Shown piece after piece: positions 1 to 6,893 of a stretch of 10,653 nucleotides of DNA. Both the position numbers and the translations under genes were made by a program. This DNA comes from JAHJDO01 sp030671985 [NCBI: bacterium] (GTDB taxonomy: Bacteria; JAHJDO01). Location: the NCBI GenBank assembly GCA_030671985.1, contig DAOVHI010000039.1, positions 1-10,653 of the forward strand. The letters run 5' to 3'. Numbering within the stretch: position 1 is the stretch's first letter; each line of letters starts with the position of its first letter. The notes under the pieces were generated by a model. It did not search any database, had not been told where the DNA came from, and saw nothing but the letters and a program-made list of their open reading frames with translations.

Positions 1-168
1 AAAGATCGCCAGAGACAAATGTCTCAGCAGGAAATGCATACAAATCAACCTGAGGGAGAAGTCTCAAGGGAGCCGTATAGAAGAGAAGAGAAAAAGATAG
101 GTCGCAATGAGCCCTGTCCATGCGGAAGTGGAAAGAAGTATAAAAAATGTTGTGGAGCAAATGCGTAA
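1..168 (+). CDS. secA: SecA preprotein translocase ATPase, C-terminal tail (5' partial)
   Basis: The window opens inside this gene, in frame from base 1, and 55 codons remain before the TAA. The visible part is a hydrophilic, Gln/Glu/Lys-rich linker of about 35 residues followed by the SEC-C zinc-binding tail: [19 protein letters not shown], with the C-x-C and C-C zinc ligands. In SecA this tail binds zinc and contacts SecB and/or membrane phospholipid; SecA is the cytosolic motor that drives unfolded preproteins through SecYEG. The linker plus a SEC-C tail ending only three residues after the last Cys pair is the usual SecA ending. Other proteins also carry SEC-C motifs, so the assignment rests on the combination of linker, motif and terminal position; the motor domains lie outside the window. 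The next gene on the same strand starts 79 nt downstream, and no terminator is obvious between them. Confidence 0.88.
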   Translation, partial: KDRQRQMSQQEMHTNQPEGEVSREPYRREEKKIGRNEPCPCGSGKKYKKCCGANA

Positions 169-186
169 GAATAAGAGAAAATAGTA

Positions 187-215
187 TTGCAAATAAGCAG
201 AATTTGTATTATGCT
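187..215 (+). promoter_or_regulatory. possible weak promoter upstream of the DUF6785 gene
   Basis: TTGCAA (187-192) and TATGCT (210-215) are separated by 17 nt in the short gap after secA. Each hexamer matches the sigma-70 consensus at four of six positions. The predicted start would fall near 222, giving a leader of about 25 nt before the ATG at 248. In AT-rich DNA this could be chance, and read-through from secA is an equal alternative. Confidence 0.25.
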
Positions 216-247
216 CAGAACTTAATAAAATAAAGTTGATTTTGTTG

Positions 248-2182
248 ATGGAAAGTAGAGATAAGCAAGTAGGCCTAAAAAGTTTAGTAATAGGTGCGTT
301 ACTGTGTTTTCTCGTTCCCGTAATGGCGCACTACTCCATAGATATTGTTCATGGATCTTATTTGGCAATAGACTTTATGCCTGCAGGAGCAATATTCCTG
401 TTTTTCATTCTTGTAGGCGGTGTAGCGATTGTACTTAAATTAATAAGCAAGAGAATAGCGCTTAATTCCTCAGAGCTTCTGGTAATATACATCATGATGC
501 TTGTGGCATCCTCAGTAGCAACAATGGGGCTTGGTGCGCAATTGTTTCAGATAATCACAGCGCCGTTTTACTTTGCAACTCCGACAAATAGATGGGCGGA
601 ATTAATCCAACCGCATATAAAAAGCTGGATGGTGCCGCAGGGCAAAGAGGTAATAAGACAATTCTATGAAGGCATGCCAAAGGGGGCAAATATCCCATGG
701 TTAGCATGGCTCAAACCAATATGCTTTTGGATGATATTTCTTATGTCACTATACATGGTGATGATAACAATAATGGTGATATTAAGAAAGCAATGGGTAG
801 AGAAGGAGAGATTGATATATCCATTAGCGCAGTTGCCTTTAGAGATGGTGAAGGATGAAAACGGTTCCATAATAAGACCGTTCTTTAAGAGCAGGATAAT
901 GTGGCTGGGATTTGCTGTTCCGTTTATAATCAGTTCGGTAAATGCCTTTCATCATTATTTCCACTTTATTCCACAAATACAATTAGCGAACAGTATTCCA
1001 ATATTCCGTAACACTCTAAGCATGCCCTTTAGAGTAAGTTTTCCAATGATAGGATATGCGTACTTCATTAATACACAGCTAGCGTTCAGTTTATGGTTTT
1101 TATGTCTGTTATCAATGGTGGTTAAGGGGATCTGTAATATTACAGGATTTGGGTTCAACGAAAATCTAGGCATTTATGGAATACAGGGTTCTCCAATGCT
1201 GTATCATCAGCAGACAGGGGGAATAATAGTATTGGTATTAACAGGTCTATGGATGGCAAGAGAGCACCTCAAGGATGTATTTGGTAAAGCATTCGGACGA
1301 AGAAAAAACATAGACGATAAAGACGAGATATTGTCCTACAAAGCATCGGTATATTCGCTCTTGATAGGATTAATTGTAATGGCGACATGGCTGTACTTTA
1401 GCGGCATGCCGCTGATAACGGTTCCTGTATTCATGTTTTTTGCTTTAGTGTTATTTATAGGGTTAACAAGAATAGTTGCGGAGGGAGGTATCGCATGCGC
1501 AGTGGCGCCGTCAATAGCACCTTCTCTTGCGGTATCGGGTTTAGGGACATCTATATTTGGAGCCGGCGGCATGGTAAGTCTGGCATTTACATATGTATGG
1601 GCATCAGACATCAGAACATTTGTAATGGCAGCAGTAGCGCATGGCCTGAAGATAATAGAGGTAATAAAGATAAACAGAAGAAAGCTTTTCTGGTTTATAT
1701 TGGTTGCGCTGGTAATAGGTCTTGGCTCTACGTTTTGGATATCATTGAAACTGGCTTATACTCATGGAGGAATAAATTTAAGCAGCTGGTTTTTCGTACG
1801 CGGACCACAATATCCGTGTAACTATGCAATAGACAAGATATTGCATCCGACGGGAGTGAATTGGATGGGTTGGATGCATACAGCAATAGGTGGAGGATTT
1901 ATGGCGTTTCTGATGTTTATGAGATATAGACTTCTATGGTGGCCAATACATCCCGTTGCATATCCAATAAGCGCTGTATGGCTAATGGAACACCTGTGGT
2001 TTAGTATATTTCTTGCATGGATAATAAAGGGAGTGCTCACAAGATACGGAGGCAATAAGGTGTACAAGGCTTCGAGACCGCTCTTTCTTGGATTGATCCT
2101 TGGACAGCTGGTTGCCGCAGGACTTTGGTTTGTTATTGACCTGATAACAGGTCATACTGGAAATAGTGTGTTCTGGATATAG
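248..2182 (+). CDS. DUF6785/DUF6784-type polytopic membrane protein
   Basis: A 644-residue, very hydrophobic inner-membrane protein with about 12-14 predicted membrane segments. I recognise it as the large family annotated DUF6785 (N-terminal part) plus DUF6784 (C-terminal part), common in Planctomycetes and related uncultured phyla; the family has no established function. Visible landmarks: a TM hairpin at about 10-65, a periplasm-like stretch at about 110-150, the basic/acidic loop RKQWVEKERLIYPLAQLPLE (180-199), a central RIVAEGGIACA motif (408-418), and a C-terminal signature with HPVAYPIS (568-575), KGVLTRYGG (594-602) and RPLFLGLILGQ (610-620). The RxxxEGG motif between membrane helices loosely recalls oligopeptide (OPT) transporters, so a transporter role is possible but only inferred. 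I chose the ATG at 248; a TTG four codons upstream (236) is the alternative, and neither has a clear Shine-Dalgarno. The glycosylase gene begins 22 nt after its stop. Confidence 0.8.
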   Translation: MESRDKQVGLKSLVIGALLCFLVPVMAHYSIDIVHGSYLAIDFMPAGAIFLFFILVGGVAIVLKLISKRIALNSSELLVIYIMMLVASSVATMGLGAQLFQIITAPFYFATPTNRWAELIQPHIKSWMVPQGKEVIRQFYEGMPKGANIPWLAWLKPICFWMIFLMSLYMVMITIMVILRKQWVEKERLIYPLAQLPLEMVKDENGSIIRPFFKSRIMWLGFAVPFIISSVNAFHHYFHFIPQIQLANSIPIFRNTLSMPFRVSFPMIGYAYFINTQLAFSLWFLCLLSMVVKGICNITGFGFNENLGIYGIQGSPMLYHQQTGGIIVLVLTGLWMAREHLKDVFGKAFGRRKNIDDKDEILSYKASVYSLLIGLIVMATWLYFSGMPLITVPVFMFFALVLFIGLTRIVAEGGIACAVAPSIAPSLAVSGLGTSIFGAGGMVSLAFTYVWASDIRTFVMAAVAHGLKIIEVIKINRRKLFWFILVALVIGLGSTFWISLKLAYTHGGINLSSWFFVRGPQYPCNYAIDKILHPTGVNWMGWMHTAIGGGFMAFLMFMRYRLLWWPIHPVAYPISAVWLMEHLWFSIFLAWIIKGVLTRYGGNKVYKASRPLFLGLILGQLVAAGLWFVIDLITGHTGNSVFWI

Positions 2183-2204
2183 GGGGTAGCATCTCGACTC
2201 TATA

Positions 2205-2855
2205 ATGGATAACCAATCATCACGCAAAGAATTACTCAACATAGTTAAGCTCACAAAACAATACCTGTCTGAACAGGACGTAGAAATCAAGCAAAATAAA
2301 CACGCGGGAGCTCTATTGCAATTAGAAAAAAAAGTAAAGATCTGTCAAAAATGTCCGCTTGCAAAAACAAGAACCAATCCGGTTTTTGGTGCCGGAGATG
2401 AGCATGCAAAGCTTATGTTTGTGGGAGAGGCTCCAGGAAGAGATGAAGATCTTCAGGGCGAGCCATTTGTTGGTAAAGCAGGAAAGCTTTTAACAAAAAT
2501 AATAAATTCAATAGGGCTTAAAAGAGAGGATGTCTATATAGCCAATATTCTTAAATGCAGGCCTCCTGGAAATAGAAACCCTGAACCTTGTGAAATTGCT
2601 ATGTGTCAAGGATATTTGTTGGAACAGATAAGCATAATAAAGCCAAAAATTATTTGCACTTTAGGTAAGTTTGCTACACAAACTCTTCTCAAAAGTCAAC
2701 AGCCTATTTCTCAACTTAGGGGGAGATTCTTTGAATACAGGAATACAAAATTAATTCCTACGTTTCATCCGGCTTACTTGTTATACAGTCCGGGTGACAA
2801 AAGACTTGTCTGGCAGGATATGAAGAAAATTAAAGCGGAATACGAGAAAACGTAG
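2205..2855 (+). CDS. family 4 uracil-DNA glycosylase, [4Fe-4S] type
   Basis: A 216-residue protein that matches the family 4 uracil-DNA glycosylases, base-excision repair enzymes that remove uracil arising from cytosine deamination. After a charged N-terminal extension (1-40) come the first two iron-sulfur cysteines, C47 and C50 (CQKC), then motif A GEAPGRDED (74-82) with GEPFVGKAGKLL (85-96), the third cysteine C118 in KCRPPGNRNP, the fourth C134 sixteen residues later, and motif B HPAYLL (188-193). This cysteine spacing is the diagnostic pattern of the family 4 cluster. All key residues are present and the length is normal for the family. The only usable start is the ATG at 2205, since an in-frame stop lies at 2187-2189. 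A purine-rich AGGGGG (2181-2186) is 18 nt from the ATG, too far to be a normal ribosome site, so initiation is probably weak or coupled to the upstream gene, whose stop is 22 nt away. The homologous N-terminal region of phage DNA polymerases is an unlikely alternative given the complete motif set. Confidence 0.95.
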   Translation: MDNQSSRKELLNIVKLTKQYLSEQDVEIKQNKHAGALLQLEKKVKICQKCPLAKTRTNPVFGAGDEHAKLMFVGEAPGRDEDLQGEPFVGKAGKLLTKIINSIGLKREDVYIANILKCRPPGNRNPEPCEIAMCQGYLLEQISIIKPKIICTLGKFATQTLLKSQQPISQLRGRFFEYRNTKLIPTFHPAYLLYSPGDKRLVWQDMKKIKAEYEKT

Positions 2856-3248
2856 CTATTTTCGATAGGTAGCTAAAGGACCTTTCCCTTCAAACCTATT
2901 AATGTAATAAAACATGTTTATGGCATCCTTGGCTTCCCGAGACATGTCTTGGAATTTTGCTCCTGTATCGTACGAGTTATCACCAATTTTCTTAGAGTTG
3001 GTTACTTCTGCATGGATTGTAAGGAATTCCGTCATGTGCGGCATTTTTATCTTAAGTGAAAGCTTTATCCCTTTCGGAATATTTTCGTCAGTTTCAAATT
3101 GTATCCCGCTCCCACTAAGATCCCGCGCAGTAGTTTTTTTGATTACCTTTTCTTTCGCAATACTGTAGGTCTTTTCATACTCTACAGGAATCGATATAGA
3201 AAATCTAACATCATGTCGCGGTTTTTCCGGCATTTTTGGATTAGGCAT
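2856..3248 (-). CDS. PilZ-domain protein, probable cyclic-di-GMP receptor
   Basis: A small soluble protein of 130 residues consisting almost entirely of one PilZ domain. The two c-di-GMP binding motifs are intact: RHDVR (residues 11-15, the RxxxR motif) and DLSGSG (43-48, the D/NxSxxG motif). They are followed by alternating hydrophobic strands (about 52-92) and a C-terminal helix with DAINMFYYINRFE. PilZ proteins of this kind bind the second messenger c-di-GMP and relay it to motility, secretion or envelope targets; no partner is encoded nearby. The gene starts 31 nt downstream of the proS stop on the same strand with no terminator visible, so it is probably the second gene of a proS-pilZ transcript. 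A purine-rich AGTGGGG lies 5 nt before its ATG. Its TAG stop directly abuts the TAG of the convergent glycosylase gene with no base between. Confidence 0.9.
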   Translation of the reverse strand: MPNPKMPEKPRHDVRFSISIPVEYEKTYSIAKEKVIKKTTARDLSGSGIQFETDENIPKGIKLSLKIKMPHMTEFLTIHAEVTNSKKIGDNSYDTGAKFQDMSREAKDAINMFYYINRFEGKGPLATYRK

Positions 3249-3279
3249 ACCAACCCCACTTTCGTATTGTCTAGGCTAA

Positions 3280-4995
3280 TTATACAAAGCTACAGATATT
3301 TGTCAAATTTTTTAGCAGATCATCTACGTTAACCGATTTATTCTCACCTGTATCTCTTTTGTGAATTTCCACAATATTGTCTTTTGCTTTTTTGGAACCA
3401 ATTGTAATTCTAATGGGTATGCCAATTAAATCTGCATCCTTGAATTTTATTCCCGGCCGTTCATTTCTGTCGTCAATAATAACCTCTATCTTTTCTGATA
3501 GAAATTTTTTATATAGTTTTTCCGCTATCTGAATTGTCTCTTTATCGTTAACATTTACAGGCAGAATTTCTACTTGATATGGAGCTATTGATTTCGGCCA
3601 TATTATTCCATTTTCATCGTTATTTTGTTCTATGACAGCTGCAATAATTCTGGAAACTCCAATTCCGTAGCAACCCATTATAATTGATTTTTCCCTACCG
3701 TCCTTGCCGATAAATCTTGCACCCATAGACTCACTGTATTTGCTGCCAAGCTTAAATGTATGTCCGAGTTCTATCCCTTTTTTAATTTTTATATGGCCTG
3801 CACATTTGGGGCATTGATCACTTTTTGTAATAAATCTGATATCTCCTGATATATCAATCTTGAAATCCCGCTCAATGTTTACATTTAATAGGTGCGCATC
3901 CTTTTTATTTGCTCCTGTAGTAAAGTTTTTCATGTTCAAAACTTCATTATCCGCTACAATTTTGATCTTCTCTTTCAGTCCAACCGGTCCGGTAAAACCA
4001 ACAGGAGCTCCTGTTATCTTCTCAATAGTATCAGAATTTGCAAGCTCAAGCCCCACACATTGAAGAAGCTTAAGTAACTTTGTTTCATTTACTTCACGAT
4101 CCCCGCGAATAAGTACCGCTACAATCTGATCATTAGTTTTGTATATTAAGGTTTTTACCAGATTCTTTGGGCTAATTTTCAGAAATTCAGTCAATTGCTT
4201 TATTGTTTTAACGTTCGGAGTATTAACTTTCTCTATGGATTTCTCTTTTCCTTTGTTTGCTTTTTTTTGTTCATTATTTACTATTTCTGCTTTTTCCATG
4301 TTTGCGCCATATCCGCAGGACGGGCAGTGGACAATAGTATCTTCTCCTGAATCAGCTAAAGCCATGAATTCGTGAGATACATTTCCTCCCATAATTCCGG
4401 ATTCTGCTTCAACGATTTGATATTCCAATGCGCATTTGTCAAAGATTTTACAATAAGCATTGTACATTTTCTTGTAGTTTTTATTCAATCCGTCAATATC
4501 TTGATCAAAACTGTAAGCATCTTTCATGATGAATTCTCTGGCTCTTATAACTCCAAATCTCGGTCTTATTTCATCTCTGAATTTTGTTTGAATCTGATAG
4601 AGCGTAACAGGCAGCTGTTTATACGATTTGATCTCTTTACGAATAATATCCGTTACAACCTCTTCGTGTGTTGGACCAAGACCAAATTGTCTTTCACGGC
4701 GATCTTGAACCTTTATCATCTCTTTACCAATAGTATTCCATCTTCCACTTTCCTGCCACAACTGCTCAGGCTGAAGAGTCGGCATCAAAAGTTCTAAAGC
4801 CCCTGAATTATCCATTTCTTCTCGAACAATGTTTTCTATTTTGCGTAATACTTTGAGTCCCAGAGGCATAAAGACGTATATGCCTGCGGCGAGTTTTTTG
4901 ATAAGCCCGGCGCGAAGCATTAGTTTATGAGACGAAATTTCCGCCTCGGACGGCGCCTGCCACAAAGTATTTATAAGAGATTCGCTCCAACGCAT
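3280..4995 (-). CDS. proS: proline-tRNA ligase, bacterial type with editing (INS) domain
   Basis: A full-length, 571-residue cytosolic class II aminoacyl-tRNA synthetase that charges tRNA-Pro with proline. Domains in order: catalytic core with motif 1 around 57-75, the PTHEE loop (108-112), motif 2 with RDEIRPRFGVIRAREF (140-155) and MKDAYSF; the inserted editing domain (about 225-400), with VKTLIYK (280-286) and FTGPVGL (334-340), which in the family hydrolyses mischarged Ala-tRNA-Pro; motif 3 GCYGIGVSRIIAAVIEQ (441-457); and a C-terminal anticodon-binding domain starting at APYQVEILPV (471-480). Two CPxC pairs, CPSC (224-227) and CPKC (395-398), flank the insertion. All expected domains are present and no frameshift is seen. 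The ATG at 4995 is supported by GGGAG 10 nt upstream and a good promoter. The MRWSESLINTL opening is typical of the family. pilZ follows 31 nt downstream. Confidence 0.98.
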   Translation of the reverse strand: MRWSESLINTLWQAPSEAEISSHKLMLRAGLIKKLAAGIYVFMPLGLKVLRKIENIVREEMDNSGALELLMPTLQPEQLWQESGRWNTIGKEMIKVQDRRERQFGLGPTHEEVVTDIIRKEIKSYKQLPVTLYQIQTKFRDEIRPRFGVIRAREFIMKDAYSFDQDIDGLNKNYKKMYNAYCKIFDKCALEYQIVEAESGIMGGNVSHEFMALADSGEDTIVHCPSCGYGANMEKAEIVNNEQKKANKGKEKSIEKVNTPNVKTIKQLTEFLKISPKNLVKTLIYKTNDQIVAVLIRGDREVNETKLLKLLQCVGLELANSDTIEKITGAPVGFTGPVGLKEKIKIVADNEVLNMKNFTTGANKKDAHLLNVNIERDFKIDISGDIRFITKSDQCPKCAGHIKIKKGIELGHTFKLGSKYSESMGARFIGKDGREKSIIMGCYGIGVSRIIAAVIEQNNDENGIIWPKSIAPYQVEILPVNVNDKETIQIAEKLYKKFLSEKIEVIIDDRNERPGIKFKDADLIGIPIRITIGSKKAKDNIVEIHKRDTGENKSVNVDDLLKNLTNICSFV

Positions 4996-5029
4996 AATAT
5001 TTGTGCTCCCTTTAAATTTATTGCTACAA

Positions 5030-5058
5030 ATTATAATTTATCTATGCCGGGTTGTAAA
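5030..5058 (-). promoter_or_regulatory. sigma-70-type promoter of proS
   Basis: Read on the minus strand, TTTACA (5058-5053) and a perfect TATAAT (5035-5030) are separated by exactly 17 nt. The predicted transcript start is near 5023, giving a leader of roughly 28 nt that contains the proS Shine-Dalgarno GGGAG (5010-5006). It gives proS its own promoter, independent of the distant ispG. The -10 lies in a symmetric ATTATAAT, so a plus-strand TATAAT also exists at 5032-5037, but no matching plus-strand -35 is seen. Confidence 0.7.
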
Positions 5059-5093
5059 GTAGAATGAATTTACATAAAAGTCTAAGTTGTGTA

Positions 5094-5102
5094 TGGTATA
5101 AT
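5094..5102 (+). promoter_or_regulatory. extended -10 promoter of the AMP-ligase gene
   Basis: TGGTATAAT (5094-5102) is a perfect -10 hexamer with the TG dinucleotide of an extended -10 element, which can work without a good -35. A TTTACA at 5069-5074 is 22 nt from the -10, too far for a standard -35. Transcription would start near 5109, just before the Shine-Dalgarno at 5111, giving a very short leader. The element lies inside the upstream in-frame extension that begins at 5064, which argues against that earlier start. Confidence 0.6.
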
Positions 5103-5110
5103 AGAAAATT

Positions 5111-5118
5111 GGAAGGGG
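5111..5118 (+). promoter_or_regulatory. ribosome binding site that fixes the AMP-ligase start
   Basis: GGAAGGGG lies 8 nt before the ATG at 5127. No comparable site precedes the in-frame ATG at 5064. It is the main evidence for starting the protein at MQDKHFDGLS. Confidence 0.7.
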
Positions 5119-5126
5119 TTATCAAG

Positions 5127-6845
5127 ATGCAGGATAAACATTTTGATGGATTATCAGTGCTTCAGATCTTAGGGAAGGTCAGCGTCTTGTATTCAGACAA
5201 AATTGCTCTGGAGATTTTTCAAAAAGACGGCAGAATGAGAATGATGACCTACTGTGAGCTTGCCGATAGAACGCGAGATATTTCAGCAGCATTAATGAAG
5301 AATGGCATAGAAAAAGGAGATAGAGTCTGTATCTTTTCTGAGAGCAGGCCTGAATGGGGAGTTGCGTTTTTTGGAATAATAAGTGCAGAAGCTGTTGTTG
5401 TTCCTCTAGATGTGCAGTTAGAAGAAAAAGAAATAGGTTTTATACTTGCTCATTCTGAAGCCAGAGCTGTTCTGGTTTCAGCCAAGTATATGGAAAAAAT
5501 AAAAAACGTAATAGCGGGTTTTGACAAAAACATTTTTCTCATATCGCTTGAATACGAAAAAACAGATGAAAATGTTCTGTCTATTGGGGAGCTTAGGTGG
5601 AGAAAGAGTGAGCTGTATCATCGGAACGTTGATAGAAAGGATTTAATCTTAATTGTTTATACTTCAGGCACAACAGGTGATCCAAAAGGTGTTAAGCTGA
5701 CATACAATAATATTCTTCATCAGATAGAGGCAATTAGCGAAGCAGTTGATTTCTCAGAAAAAGATAGATTTTTATCAATACTTCCCCTGAATCATATGTT
5801 TGAAATAACGTGCGGATTTATCACTCCTCTTTCAAAAGGCGCAAGGATTACATATATGTCAAAAGAGGTAAAAATTTCTTCTATCTCCGATGTGATGCAA
5901 AAAACACAACCAACAATCATACTCGCAGTTCCAAAGTTTATTAAATTCCTATATCATTCAATATTATCCAAATTAAACGCAAGCTCCATTTGTGCAAGAA
6001 AGTTATTTAATATGAGTCTGTGTATTTCTTCAGAACTTAGTAAACTCGGCATTAATCCCGGCAAAATTCTTTTTAAAAAAGTTCATAACGAATTTGGAGG
6101 CAAGTTAAGAGGGCTCGTATCGGGTGGAGCGCCGCTTGATAAGGAAATTGTGCATAAATTAAATCTAATGAATATTACAGTGTTAGAAGGTTACGGACTT
6201 ACAGAGACCTCGCCTGTCGTAACAGTAAATACATTCAAACATAATCGTGTAGGTTCTGTAGGAAAGCCTTTGTTAGATACGGAGATAAAGATTGTTCTTC
6301 AAAATCATGAAGAGAAAACCGGTGAAATCTTAATAAAAGGACCGCAGGTTATGAATGGATATTATAAAAATCCACAGGCAACGAAGAAGGCTTTCTCCGA
6401 TGACTGGTTTCATACCGGAGATATAGGATACACGGATAAAGACGGTTATCTTTATATAACCGGACGGTTGAAGAATATAATTGTTACTGACGGAGGCAAG
6501 AAGATTCACCCCGAAGAAGTCGAAGAGGTCATCTCAAAGAGCCCGTATATACAGGAAGCATGTGTGTTAGGGAAAAAAATTGTCAGTGGTATAAAGGCAG
6601 GGACTGAAGAAGTTTTTGCAATTGTGGTTCCAAATCTGGAGAGGATTAAAGAGGAAGGATTGGCATTAAAAGAAGATATGCAGTCTTTTATCAGGAAAGA
6701 GCTGCACAAGCATTCCAAGCTCCTTGCTCCATACAAGAAAATTACAAGTTTCATGATCTCAGAAAAAGAACTCCCCAAAACATCAACACTGAAGATAAAG
6801 CGGAAAGAAGTGGAAAAGATAGTATCAGGGAACGATAAAATTTAA
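5127..6845 (+). CDS. AMP-forming acyl-CoA synthetase/ligase, long-chain FadD-like
   Basis: A 572-residue member of the ANL (AMP-binding) superfamily that activates a carboxylic acid to its acyl-adenylate with ATP and usually transfers it to CoA. Core motifs are all visible: the phosphate-binding loop YTSGTTGDPKGV (178-189), YGLTETSP (356-363) for adenine and acyl binding, HTGD (429-432) with the ribose-binding Asp, the hinge GRLKNIIVTDGGKKIHPEEVE (446-466), and the C-terminal LPKTSTLKIKR (549-559), where K556 aligns with the catalytic lysine. The ITGRLKNIIV-GGKKIHPEEVE hinge and overall length resemble long-chain fatty acyl-CoA synthetases; the exact acid, and whether the acceptor is CoA or an acyl carrier protein, cannot be told. 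It has no signal peptide and is probably cytosolic or membrane-associated. An ATG 21 codons upstream (5064) gives a longer reading frame, but that start has no ribosome site and precedes the promoter. The DUF2339 gene follows after 48 nt and is probably co-transcribed. Confidence 0.92.
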   Translation: MQDKHFDGLSVLQILGKVSVLYSDKIALEIFQKDGRMRMMTYCELADRTRDISAALMKNGIEKGDRVCIFSESRPEWGVAFFGIISAEAVVVPLDVQLEEKEIGFILAHSEARAVLVSAKYMEKIKNVIAGFDKNIFLISLEYEKTDENVLSIGELRWRKSELYHRNVDRKDLILIVYTSGTTGDPKGVKLTYNNILHQIEAISEAVDFSEKDRFLSILPLNHMFEITCGFITPLSKGARITYMSKEVKISSISDVMQKTQPTIILAVPKFIKFLYHSILSKLNASSICARKLFNMSLCISSELSKLGINPGKILFKKVHNEFGGKLRGLVSGGAPLDKEIVHKLNLMNITVLEGYGLTETSPVVTVNTFKHNRVGSVGKPLLDTEIKIVLQNHEEKTGEILIKGPQVMNGYYKNPQATKKAFSDDWFHTGDIGYTDKDGYLYITGRLKNIIVTDGGKKIHPEEVEEVISKSPYIQEACVLGKKIVSGIKAGTEEVFAIVVPNLERIKEEGLALKEDMQSFIRKELHKHSKLLAPYKKITSFMISEKELPKTSTLKIKRKEVEKIVSGNDKI

Positions 6846-6893
6846 GTTTCCTAATTATATCAATTGAAAAATAACTGAGCGAAAGGGCAAATT

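Noticed and set aside
1336-1821. Other-frame open reading frames inside the DUF6785 gene (about 1336-1611 minus and 1495-1821 plus)
   Set aside because: They lie wholly within a well-supported membrane-protein gene, have no ribosome sites or recognisable domains, and read as shadows of its codons.
2201-2206. TATAAT overlapping the glycosylase start codon, as a promoter
   Set aside because: It overlaps the ATG itself, so a transcript from it would start inside the gene, and no -35 is found at a suitable distance.
5064-5126. N-terminal extension of the AMP ligase from an earlier in-frame ATG
   Set aside because: The extension has no ribosome site, contains the extended -10 promoter, and does not look like the start of this family. 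The ATG at 5127 has a strong Shine-Dalgarno.
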